The translations under genes were made by a program, and so were the position numbers. DNA of 64,000 bases, from the NCBI GenBank assembly GCA_964476185.1, contig CAYYZO010000003.1, positions 36,492 to 100,491 of the forward strand, read 5' to 3'. Of this stretch, positions 17,228 through 24,943 are shown piece by piece. Position 1 is the first letter of the stretch, and each line of letters starts with the position of its first letter. Below the pieces are notes generated by a model. That model was not told where the DNA came from and did not search any database. It worked only from the letters and a program-made list of their open reading frames with translations. The stretch comes from DATNBU01 sp964476185 (GTDB lineage: Bacteria > Desulfobacterota > Binatia > UBA1149 > CAITLU01).

Positions 17228-17652
17228 TCCGCCAGCTCGCACGCGCCATCCGGCGAGTCGAACCGGCGGCGGCGATCGCGGGACACCGATTCGCGCGTCG
17301 CTTTCCCGCGCCGCCTGGTCGCCAGTTCCGCCCCGGTCCTGTCCCGGCCGCCCGGCCTTTCCAGGAACGCCGCCGCCCGGATGCGGTTCAAGCCGAGTCG
17401 CACGTAGCCGGCGTCGATCCGAAGCGTGCTGCAGATGCTCTCGAACGCGAAGGGCCAGTCCGACTCGTCGCTGCGGAACCAGCGGTCCACTTCGCGAAAG
17501 CTCTGGATCTCGGCGCACGAGGTCCTCGCGAGGCCGCGACGGAACGTCGCCAGCGCGTCTTCCAGGATCGCGAGCATCAGGCGGCATTCGGGCGCGTCGT
17601 GATCGAGGCACGACGCCGGGTCGTTCGGGAACCGTTCCTGGTCGACGTTCAT
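17224..17652 (-). CDS. Small conserved protein of unknown function, coupled to the FG-GAP gene
   Basis: The protein has 142 residues. The core at about 20-90 has CRLMLAILEDALATF, then WFRSDESDWPFAFESICSTL and DAGYVRLGL; the W-F-x-S-D and WPFxFxxIC pattern is one I associate with small conserved hypothetical proteins of deltaproteobacterial genomes. The tail after residue 95 is Arg-rich. No signal peptide or membrane segment is present, so it is cytoplasmic and possibly nucleic-acid binding. ATG at 17652 was chosen for the GAGGAGGGG site upstream; a GTG one codon earlier is an alternative. Its stop overlaps the next start by the ATGA arrangement, odd for a cytoplasmic protein paired with an exported one. 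Confidence 0.65.
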   Translation of the reverse strand: MNVDQERFPNDPASCLDHDAPECRLMLAILEDALATFRRGLARTSCAEIQSFREVDRWFRSDESDWPFAFESICSTLRIDAGYVRLGLNRIRAAAFLERPGGRDRTGAELATRRRGKATRESVSRDRRRRFDSPDGACELAE

Positions 17653-18028
17653 CACCGCAGCCTTCCCCTCCTCCGGTACGATCTTCCGCTTTCCTCGCGC
17701 CGCGCCCCGATCGCCCGACCTTCCGCGGGCCGGGCGACGACGCCGCGGCTGTGACAACACTCACGGCGGGGATTCGCGCGTCCGTATTCTGCACGTCGAG
17801 GGTCTCCTGCCTATCGCTGGATAGTTGGCTTCTGCGGCTGGGACTCGAGATCGACGCGCCTCGAGCCCCCGGGCAACGCGGATCCGGATCGACGCGCCGC
17901 CTCGCGAGTAGCTCGAAAGTTGGATTCGGCGCCGCAGGCCTCGACCGGCGGATGTTGTGGCCCGAGGGATCAGGCACAATCCCCGTGTCGCCCTCACGCC
18001 CAGGACAGCACGACGGGAACCTGCGCCG
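17653..18028. other. Divergent intergenic region, 376 bases
   Basis: This region lies between the small-protein/FG-GAP unit (leftward) and the NarL-type two-component genes (rightward) and must hold promoters for both. I see GAGGAGGGG serving the leftward gene and a small CTATC-GCTG-GATAG hairpin at about 17811-17824. No convincing -35/-10 pair and no coding sequence are visible. Confidence 0.5.
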
Positions 18029-19225
18029 ATGAACTCCCCGAATCCGCTCCAGATCGAACGACACATCGCCCGCTGCCGCGTCATCCTGTCCGTGGTCGCG
18101 TTCATCGCGGTCTACATCGATCCCACGGCCCCCTACGTCGCGTCGCGGCTGCAGATCTCGAGCGGGCGGTTCACGCTCGACCCGACCGTCTTCGCGGTCA
18201 TGGGCGTCCACCTGACGTACTCGCTGTTCGCGTACGCCGCGGCCGTCCGGGGCTGGTTCCGGACCGCGCGGCTCGCGACCTGGACCGTCGGCATCGACGT
18301 GCTGTCCGGAGGGGCGATCGCGCTCGTGACCGAGGGGGCGACGAGCCCGTTCTCGGCGTTCTACGTCTTCGCCGTCGTCGTGGCCGGTTTCCGCTCCGGG
18401 CTTCGCCAGGCGATGTGGGTGACGGCCGCGAGCGTGTCCCTGTACGTCGGCATCATCCTGATGACCGCCCCCGGCCGCACCAACATCTACGTCATGCGGC
18501 CGGCCTACCTGGCGATCGTGGGCTACCTGGTCGGCTTCCTCGGGCAGCACCGCATCGCGCTGCAGCGCGCCCTCCAGGACCTGGAGGGCGAGCAGCAACG
18601 GCACAGGATCGCACGCGACCTCCACGACGGCTTCGTGCAGGCGCTGGCGGGCATCAACCTGCGGCTCGAGGGTTGCCGGCGACTGCTCGCGCGCAACGAC
18701 GACGCCCGCGCGCTGGCGGTGCTGACCGAACTGCAGTCGGCGGTCGGACGGGAGTACGACGACCTGCGCTCCTACATGTCGAGCCTCGCCGGCGTCCCGG
18801 CGTCTCCGGCGCCGGTCGAGCCTCCCCTCGCGACCCGCTTCCGGCTCGACCTTCGCCTCGAGGGCCCGATCGACCTCGTCGACCACGTCCTGCAGATCAC
18901 CCGCGAGAGCCTCAGCAACGTGCGGCGCCACTCCGCCGCCCGGTCTGCGCTCGTCAGCGCGGGGGTCCGGGACTCGCAGGTGGACATCGTGATCGAAGAC
19001 GATGGCGTGGGCCTCGAGACACCGTCGCCGCCCTGGTCCATCGCGTCGCGCGTCGAAGAGGTCGGCGGCAGCCTTCGGCTCGAGAGCGGACCGCGGGAGG
19101 GATTCCGGATGACGATCACGCTCCCCCAGGAAACACAGGGCGGCCCGGACGGATCGGAAGCGCACGAGACGCGGGAGATCCGCGACGCCCAGGATGCGCG
19201 CCGCGCGCGGGGTGGGATCGCATGA
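18029..19225 (+). CDS. NarL-type sensor histidine kinase (HisKA_3)
   Basis: The protein has 398 residues. The N-terminal half has about six membrane segments and no large periplasmic loop. The phospho-acceptor motif RIARDLHDGFVQALAGINLRL is the HisKA_3 dimerisation helix with its His. A compact ATPase domain follows, with ESLSNVRRHSAA (N box) and VIEDDGVGL (G1 box), ending in MTITLP. A charged tail rich in Glu and Arg closes the protein. ATG at 18029 gives the first membrane helix directly after a short polar start. Its stop overlaps the response-regulator start (ATGA), so the two form a cognate pair. The signal is unknown. Confidence 0.88.
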   Translation: MNSPNPLQIERHIARCRVILSVVAFIAVYIDPTAPYVASRLQISSGRFTLDPTVFAVMGVHLTYSLFAYAAAVRGWFRTARLATWTVGIDVLSGGAIALVTEGATSPFSAFYVFAVVVAGFRSGLRQAMWVTAASVSLYVGIILMTAPGRTNIYVMRPAYLAIVGYLVGFLGQHRIALQRALQDLEGEQQRHRIARDLHDGFVQALAGINLRLEGCRRLLARNDDARALAVLTELQSAVGREYDDLRSYMSSLAGVPASPAPVEPPLATRFRLDLRLEGPIDLVDHVLQITRESLSNVRRHSAARSALVSAGVRDSQVDIVIEDDGVGLETPSPPWSIASRVEEVGGSLRLESGPREGFRMTITLPQETQGGPDGSEAHETREIRDAQDARRARGGIA

Positions 19226-19848
19226 GCGCGCCGATCCGGCTCATCCTGGCCGACGACCACGCGATCTTTCGCGAAGGCCTCAAGGTGCTGCTGGACCTGG
19301 AGCCGAGAGTCGCGATCGTCGCCGAGACCAGCAGCGTCGCGGGCCTCGCGTCGGTCGTCGACGACACGCCGGCCGACGTGCTGCTGCTGGACCTGCAACT
19401 GGAACGCAGTTCGCTGCCCGAGATCGAGGCGTTGTCGAAGAAGATCGCCGTCGTCGTGCTGACTGCCAGCGAATTCGTCGGCGAGGCGCTCGCCGCGATC
19501 CGGTTCGGCGCTCGTGCGGTGGTGTTCAAGCGCTACGCGATCGAGACGCTGATGGACGCGCTCACGAGCGTGGTGGGAGGGGAGATCTGGCTGCCCTCCC
19601 ACATCCGGTCCGAGCTCGCGCAGCGCGTCCCGGCGTCGAATCCCCTCACGCCGCGCGAGATCGAGGTGGTTCGCAGCGTCGCGCTCGGGCTCCGCAACGC
19701 GGAGGTCGCCAAGCGCCTGTTCATCAGCGAGGAAACGGTCAAGTCCCACCTCAACAACATCTTCCAGAAGCTCGGCGTGCAGGACCGCGTCGAGCTGACC
19801 GTGTACGCGATCCGGACCGGGATCGCCGGCGTGCACGAGCGGCCATAG
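19222..19848 (+). CDS. NarL/LuxR-family response regulator
   Basis: The protein has 208 residues. The receiver domain has the acidic pair LADDH, the phospho-acceptor Asp in LLLDLQ, Thr/Ser in VVVLTAS and the conserved Lys in VVFKRYA. The C-terminal LuxR-type helix-turn-helix is NAEVAKRLFISEETVKSHLN with the preceding LTPREIEVV. It is expected to bind DNA when phosphorylated by the kinase encoded just upstream, whose stop it overlaps. Targets are not evident; the divergent FG-GAP unit is a reasonable guess. Confidence 0.9.
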   Translation: MSAPIRLILADDHAIFREGLKVLLDLEPRVAIVAETSSVAGLASVVDDTPADVLLLDLQLERSSLPEIEALSKKIAVVVLTASEFVGEALAAIRFGARAVVFKRYAIETLMDALTSVVGGEIWLPSHIRSELAQRVPASNPLTPREIEVVRSVALGLRNAEVAKRLFISEETVKSHLNNIFQKLGVQDRVELTVYAIRTGIAGVHERP

Positions 19849-19856
19849 CGGCGCGA

Positions 19857-19918
19857 AGGCGACGAACGCGCTCCCTCGAGGGTCCGACCGGCAACTCGCC
19901 CAGGCGTTCGCGTCGCCT
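19857..19918. terminator. Inverted repeat between convergent genes, possible terminator
   Basis: AGGCGACGAACGC (19857-19869) pairs with GCGTTCGCGTCGCCT (19904-19918) with a two-base bulge, leaving a 34-base loop. It fills the 87-base space between the response-regulator stop and the MFS stop. There is no T-tract, so intrinsic termination is only a possibility. Confidence 0.35.
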
Positions 19919-19935
19919 CGGGCGTTCTCCCTCGC

Positions 19936-21237
19936 TCAGTCCTGGCACGTCTCGCCGCGGGATTCGCGGCGCTCCGGCGACCCGGCTCCGCATGGGCCCT
20001 CGGGCGGCGCGTCCTCGCCGGGCGCGCGCTTCAGCCACGGAACGATCGCCAGGGCGGCGAGCGACACCGACGCCAGCAAGCCGAAAGCGGCGCCGTATCC
20101 GTGCTCGGCCTCGAACGCCCCGACCGTGTAGACCGCCCAGGCCTCGCACCCGTTCGTCGCTCCCATGAACGCGCTGAACACGGTGGCGGACGCGCCGGCC
20201 GCGGCGAGGTCCATGAACAGCGCGTACGAAACCGCCGTGAAGAGGCCGTTGGCGAGGAACGACGCCGCGATCGCGGTCGCGAGGGCCGCGCCGCCGACGA
20301 CGCCGCCCGCGTCCAGCATCGCGACGAGTCCGACGGCGGAGGCAACGAGGCCGAGCGAACCGGCCACGAGACGGCGACGGGACACGCGGTCGCCGACGGC
20401 CCCGCCCGCGAGGGCGCCGACCATCGTCGCGACGATGAACGGGCCCGCGAGCAGCCAGCCGACTTCGCCCGGGGAGAACCCGCGATCGACCAGGAACGGC
20501 CCGCTGACGACCTCGAGCGCGCGCGGCGCGGCCCCGGCCAGCAGCGCGAACGCGAGGCCGGCCCACGTGGCCGGTCGTGCGAACGCGCCGACGAGCGCCG
20601 GCCCGAGCGCTTCGGCGGGCGACGCCGGCGCCGACGCGGGGGAACGCGAGAACGACACCAGCAGGCCCGAGAACGTCGTCACGACGACGAGCAGCACGAT
20701 GACGGCTTCGCGACCGAGGAGCGGCGTCATCACCAGCGCCCCGCCCCCGAGCGCCGAGCGTCCGGCCAGCATGCCGACCTGCATCCAGCCGGTGAGCCTC
20801 GCCCGTTCCGCCGGCCTCGCCACGCGGATGCACCACGCGTCGATCGCGACGTCCTGCGTGGCGGCCGCCAGCGCGTGCGCAAGCAGCAGCGAACGAAGCG
20901 CGGCGAAGTCGCGAACGGGATCGAGCGCGAGCAGCGAAAGCAGCGTCGCCCCCATCGCCGCCTGCGCGCCGACGATCACCGCCTGCAGCGGCACGCCGCG
21001 CCGCACGCCGAGGTCGACGAGGGGGGCCCAGGCGAACTTGAACGTCCAGGGAAGCACGAGCAGGGCCGCAAGCGCGGTGACGTCGGCGAGCGGCACGCCG
21101 GCCGCGCGCAGGGCCGTCGGCAGCGCGACCCAGAGGTAGCCGATCGGCGCGCCTTCGCTCAGGTACAGCGCCGCGAACAGGAACGACTTGCGACGCGTCG
21201 TCGCGAGCAGCCCTGAACCCTCGGCCGGCCGGATCAA
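19936..21237 (-). CDS. MFS transporter, AmpG-like
   Basis: The protein has 433 residues and about 12 membrane segments. The start, SFLFAALYLSEGAPIGYLW, and ATQDVAIDAWCIR in the cytoplasmic loop region resemble the AmpG / acetyl-CoA transporter branch of the major facilitator superfamily. AmpG imports muropeptides; that substrate is only a guess. The start is TTG at 21237, overlapping the stop of the GNAT-nitrilase gene as TTGA, so the two are coupled. A short Pro/Gly/Glu-rich tail follows the last helix. Confidence 0.78.
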   Translation of the reverse strand: MIRPAEGSGLLATTRRKSFLFAALYLSEGAPIGYLWVALPTALRAAGVPLADVTALAALLVLPWTFKFAWAPLVDLGVRRGVPLQAVIVGAQAAMGATLLSLLALDPVRDFAALRSLLLAHALAAATQDVAIDAWCIRVARPAERARLTGWMQVGMLAGRSALGGGALVMTPLLGREAVIVLLVVVTTFSGLLVSFSRSPASAPASPAEALGPALVGAFARPATWAGLAFALLAGAAPRALEVVSGPFLVDRGFSPGEVGWLLAGPFIVATMVGALAGGAVGDRVSRRRLVAGSLGLVASAVGLVAMLDAGGVVGGAALATAIAASFLANGLFTAVSYALFMDLAAAGASATVFSAFMGATNGCEAWAVYTVGAFEAEHGYGAAFGLLASVSLAALAIVPWLKRAPGEDAPPEGPCGAGSPERRESRGETCQD

Positions 21238-22793
21238 ACCTTGTGGTCCTGGCCGTCCGATCCTCGCCAGGTGACCGCGTAGAGGTCGCGGCGGCGGTCG
21301 TTCCAGTTGAGGGTGCTGCCGTCGTACCGGTGCCTTCGCAGCAGCTCGAGGTCCACGTCGCGGATCACGAGCGTCTCGATGTTCGGTTCGCTTTCGGCCG
21401 CGACGCCGTCCGGCGCGAACCCGAAGTCCGATGGCGTCAGGATCGCCGACTGGGCGTAGTGGATGTCGGCGTTGTCGACCTCGGGAAGGTTGCCGGTGCA
21501 GCCGGCGATCGCCACGTAGATGTGGTTCTCGATCGCGCGCGCCTGGGCGCACATCCGCACCCGGATGTACGCCTGCCGCGTGTCGGTGTTGTACGGAACG
21601 AACAGGATGTGCGCCCCGCGTTTCGCGCTGATGCGCGCGAGTTCCGGGAACTCCACGTCGTAGCACACGTTGATCGCGATGCGGCCGCGGTCCGTCTCGA
21701 ACACCTCGACGGCGTCCCCGCCGCCCACGCCCCACCACTTGCGCTCGGAAGGAGTGATGTGGATCTTGGCCTGCTGTTCGATCGTTCCGTTGCGGCGGAA
21801 GAGGTACGCGATGTTGTAGAGCTTCTTGCGCTCGAGCGTGAACTGGCTGCCCCCGATGATGTTCACGTTGAACCGCACCGCGAGCTTCGTGAACAGGTCG
21901 AGGTACTGCGGCGTGAACGCCGCGAGCTTGCGGGCGGCCTCGCCCGGCCGCTTGGCCTTGGCGATCGACAGCAGCTGGGTCGTGAACAACTCCGGGAAGA
22001 GCAGGAAGTCGCAGCGGTAGTCGCTCGCGGCGTCGACGAAGAACGTCACCTGCCGGGCGAAGTCGGCGAAGCTCGAGATCGGACGCATCTGGTACTGGAC
22101 GGCCCCGATCCGCACGATCTGCACCGCGGTCAGCCGGCGGCGCTCGTTCGGGACGTAGGACTCGTTGATCCACTCCATGTGGGTCGCCCACCCGGCCGAA
22201 TCCTCGTCCGAAGGCAGGTAATCCTCGATCAGCTGGCGCAGGCGGAACCCGTTGGCGAGCTGGGCGGTCAGCACCTGGTCGTGCAGCTCCTTGGAGACCA
22301 CCTTGTCCACGTACTCGCGCGCGCTCATCCGCTTCGAGTGCGTCTGGAATCCTGGAATCCTTCCGCCGATGACCATGCGCGCGAGGTTCCTCTCGCGGCA
22401 GAGCTGCTTGCGGGCCTCGTAAAGGCGCCGCGCGAGCCGCATCCCGCGAAAGTCCGGGTGCACCATGATCTCGATTCCGTAGAGCGTGTCGCCGGACGGA
22501 TCGTGGTTGCGGATGAAGCCGCTGTCGGCGATGACCGTCCAGTCGTGCCATTCATGGTAGAGGTCGAAGTCGACGACGAGGCTCGACGACGACGCGATCG
22601 GTACGCCGTCGAGATCGACGCAGATCTGTCCTTCGGGGAACACCGAGAGCTGGCTCTCGAACTGTTCCCTCGTCCACGGCTTCATCCGGGGGAACGAGAG
22701 CTTCTGCAGCTCGACGATGCGCGAATAGTCGGACTTGCGCAGCGGACGGACGCGGATCTTCTTCTCGAACGAAGACAGGGACAGCTTGGTCAT
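21234..22793 (-). CDS. GNAT acetyltransferase-nitrilase fusion protein
   Basis: This 519-residue protein has two domains. Residues about 12-190 form a GNAT fold, with VHPDFRGMRLARRLYEARK as the acetyl-CoA motif. Residues about 225-500 form a carbon-nitrogen hydrolase with the triad Glu in LLFPELF, Lys in AKIHITPSE and Cys in INVCYDVEFPE. This fusion is known as a family (bifunctional GNAT/carbon-nitrogen hydrolase, YhcX-like), but its substrate is not known to me. One plausible job is to deamidate or hydrolyse an amide and acetylate an amine of the same compound. ATG at 22793. Its stop overlaps the start of the AmpG-like transporter gene, which may move the substrate or product. Confidence 0.88.
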   Translation of the reverse strand: MTKLSLSSFEKKIRVRPLRKSDYSRIVELQKLSFPRMKPWTREQFESQLSVFPEGQICVDLDGVPIASSSSLVVDFDLYHEWHDWTVIADSGFIRNHDPSGDTLYGIEIMVHPDFRGMRLARRLYEARKQLCRERNLARMVIGGRIPGFQTHSKRMSAREYVDKVVSKELHDQVLTAQLANGFRLRQLIEDYLPSDEDSAGWATHMEWINESYVPNERRRLTAVQIVRIGAVQYQMRPISSFADFARQVTFFVDAASDYRCDFLLFPELFTTQLLSIAKAKRPGEAARKLAAFTPQYLDLFTKLAVRFNVNIIGGSQFTLERKKLYNIAYLFRRNGTIEQQAKIHITPSERKWWGVGGGDAVEVFETDRGRIAINVCYDVEFPELARISAKRGAHILFVPYNTDTRQAYIRVRMCAQARAIENHIYVAIAGCTGNLPEVDNADIHYAQSAILTPSDFGFAPDGVAAESEPNIETLVIRDVDLELLRRHRYDGSTLNWNDRRRDLYAVTWRGSDGQDHKV

Positions 22794-23004
22794 CGTTCGA
22801 CCGTTTCACGGATTCGGTCGCATCGCCAGCCTGCGCCGCGCGGGCGCAACGCCTTCCTCCACGCCCCGTTGCGGGCCGCGTGCCGCCGGCGGCCCGGCGG
22901 GCAGGCGACGAAGGCGATCTGCCGCACGGGGCTGCCGTGTCGGTCGCGCTCGGCGAGAACGGCTCCGTCCCGCGGACTCCTCGACGTTCGCCGGGACTCC
23001 CGCG

Positions 23005-24273
23005 CTATCCCCGATCCGGGCGCCGCGCGTCGTCCGGCACGAGCCGGTCGAAGATCGGCGACGCCATCAGCGTCGTGACGACCGCCATCAGGACCAGCGT
23101 CGCGAACAGTTCCTGCGAGATGATGCCGCGGTGCAGCCCGATGTTGATGATGATCAGTTCCATCAACCCCCGCGCGTTCATCAGCGTGCCGATCCCGAGG
23201 GCCTCCCGGGAGCCGAGTCCCGTCGCGCGCGCCGCGAGCCAGCACGCGACGCCCTTTCCGAGGACGGCGACGACGAGCACCGCCGCGCACACGCCCCAAA
23301 GCGTCCACGAGTCGAGCAGCGCGATCCTCGTGTTGAGTCCCGAGTACGTGAAGAACAGCGGCAGCAGCAGCGCGACGGTGAGCGGCTCGATGCGCGCGAC
23401 GAGGTCGCGCGCGACCTCGTCGCGCGGCATCGCCGCGCCCATCACGAACGCGCCGAACACGGCATGAAGGCCGACGAGATCGGTGAACCACGCGCCGAGC
23501 GACATCAGCGCGAGGGCCACGGCGAACCCCGGCTCGGTCAGCTTGCCGGCCGTGACGAACCACGGCTTCGCGCCGGCGAGCAGGCGCCGCACCACCAGCA
23601 GGACGAAAGCCACGTACACGACCCCGCCCCCGACGTTGGCGACCGCGTGGGTCCAGTCGTTCTCGAAGCTGGCCAGGACGATGGCCAGCAGCGCCCACGC
23701 CGTGGCGTCGTCGATGGCTCCCGCGCCGAGCGCGACCGCGCCCATGGTCGTGCCGGTGAGGCCTTTGAAATGGATGATCCGCGCCAGCATCGGGAACGCG
23801 GTGATGCACATCGAAGCGCCGAGGAACAGCATCGCTTCCGACGACGACGTCTGGGCCGGGAACAGCGACGTGGAGTGGAACAGCACCCAGGCCAGGCCGG
23901 CCCCGAGCGCGAACGGCGTCGCCATGCCGGCGATCGACACCGCGACCGAGCTGCGCAGGTTGTCGCGGACGATGTCGACGCGGAACTCGAGGCCGACGAC
24001 GAACATGTAGAGGGCGAGACCGAGCTGCGAGGCGGGGTACAGGTAGCTCTGCGTGTCGCGAGCCTGCTGCGCCGGATCCCACGGGAACAGCCACGCCTGC
24101 CACTCCGGCGCGACCAGCCCGAAGAACGACGGGCCGAGCAGCACGCCCGCGATCATCTCGGCGACGACCTGCGGCTGGCCGACGCGGGCGGCCAGCGCGC
24201 CGACCACGCGACAGAACAGCAGGACGACGGCGAGCTGAAGGAAGAACTGGATCGCCAGCTGGAGGTTCGGCAT
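23005..24273 (-). CDS. Cation:proton antiporter, CPA2 (KefB/NapA-like) family
   Basis: The 422-residue protein has about 12-13 membrane segments. Family marks are VVAEMIAGVLLGPSFFG after the first helix, LYMFVVGLEFRVD, and GAGAIDDATAWALLAIV, which contains the Asp pair that carries the exchanged ion in the NapA-like group. VFGAFVMGAAMP and GLMELIIINIG are also typical. There is no TrkA-N/RCK domain, so it is not a full-length Kef. It probably exchanges Na+ or K+ for H+. ATG at 24273. The 211 bases after its stop are GC-rich, with a possible hairpin at about 22881-22905 (TGCCGCCGG/CCGGCGGGCA). Confidence 0.88.
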   Translation of the reverse strand: MPNLQLAIQFFLQLAVVLLFCRVVGALAARVGQPQVVAEMIAGVLLGPSFFGLVAPEWQAWLFPWDPAQQARDTQSYLYPASQLGLALYMFVVGLEFRVDIVRDNLRSSVAVSIAGMATPFALGAGLAWVLFHSTSLFPAQTSSSEAMLFLGASMCITAFPMLARIIHFKGLTGTTMGAVALGAGAIDDATAWALLAIVLASFENDWTHAVANVGGGVVYVAFVLLVVRRLLAGAKPWFVTAGKLTEPGFAVALALMSLGAWFTDLVGLHAVFGAFVMGAAMPRDEVARDLVARIEPLTVALLLPLFFTYSGLNTRIALLDSWTLWGVCAAVLVVAVLGKGVACWLAARATGLGSREALGIGTLMNARGLMELIIINIGLHRGIISQELFATLVLMAVVTTLMASPIFDRLVPDDARRPDRG

Positions 24274-24547
24274 CGGGGGCCGCGCCGGAACGACGGGGAA
24301 GGACCGTCCCGTCTCGATGCCGGCGGCGTCGGCGCGCGCTCCATACGGCCAACCCGCGAAAAGGGGAATCGTCGAACCGTCGGTGGCGCCGGGGCGCCGT
24401 GCGGTACGCCGAGCGGGGATCCGCCGGCCGGGGCGCGGTCCGGCGCGCGGCCCCGACCCGCCGACCGCGACGGCCTGGCGGCCGGCCGGAGACTGCGTCG
24501 GGTTCCCGTTCCACGCGGCCTCGCGCCGCGCCGGCCGGTCCCGAGCG

Positions 24548-24943
24548 TCAGCTCCAGAACTCGTCGACCGAGTAGAGGTCCCAGACGAACTCGCGCAGCG
24601 CGACGATCTGCCCGTTCTCGATGCGCATCACGAGGCTGGTCGGGTTGTCGAGCACCTTGCCGTCGCGCCGGCCGCTGCCGCGGAACAGCGCCACCGCGTG
24701 ACGCTCGCCCGCGACGACGTCGTCGAGCTCGAGATGGAAGGTCCCGTCGGTCAGCGCCATCACGTTCATCAGGAACGAGAGGATGCCGGCGCGCCCCTCG
24801 TGACGGCCGGCGATGCGGCCGCGGCGGCCCGGGAACTCCCAGACCGCGTCCTCGGGGATCACGCGCTCGATCGCGGCGAGATCGCTCTCGCGAAACGCGC
24901 GGAACAGGTCGCGCACCAGCACGGCGTTCGGATGATCCTGCAT
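24548..24943 (-). CDS. NTF2-like / SnoaL-like protein
   Basis: The protein has 131 residues. The pattern VRDLFRAFRESDLAAIERVI, then VWEFPGRRGRIAGRHEGRAGIL, and EFVWDLYSVDEFW at the end, is the cone-shaped alpha/beta fold of the SnoaL/ketosteroid-isomerase superfamily. Members bind or isomerise small hydrophobic molecules; many are uncharacterised. It overlaps the lnt stop codon (ATGATG; ATG at 24943 shares a base with the lnt TGA), and AAGGAGGA lies just upstream. An ATG one codon earlier is equally possible. The 274 bases between its stop and the antiporter start are GC-rich and show no gene. Confidence 0.75.
   Translation of the reverse strand: MQDHPNAVLVRDLFRAFRESDLAAIERVIPEDAVWEFPGRRGRIAGRHEGRAGILSFLMNVMALTDGTFHLELDDVVAGERHAVALFRGSGRRDGKVLDNPTSLVMRIENGQIVALREFVWDLYSVDEFWS

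Noticed and set aside
17245..17275. A T-arm-like GGTTCGACTC on the minus strand suggesting a tRNA
   Set aside because: The flanking bases do not form the 5-base stem, no acceptor, D or anticodon arms are found, and it lies in the 3' end of a coding region.
17227..19165. Upstream extension of the FG-GAP reading frame over the histidine kinase region
   Set aside because: The signal peptide begins at 17227, and the extension is antisense to the two-component genes and to the small coupled gene in another frame.
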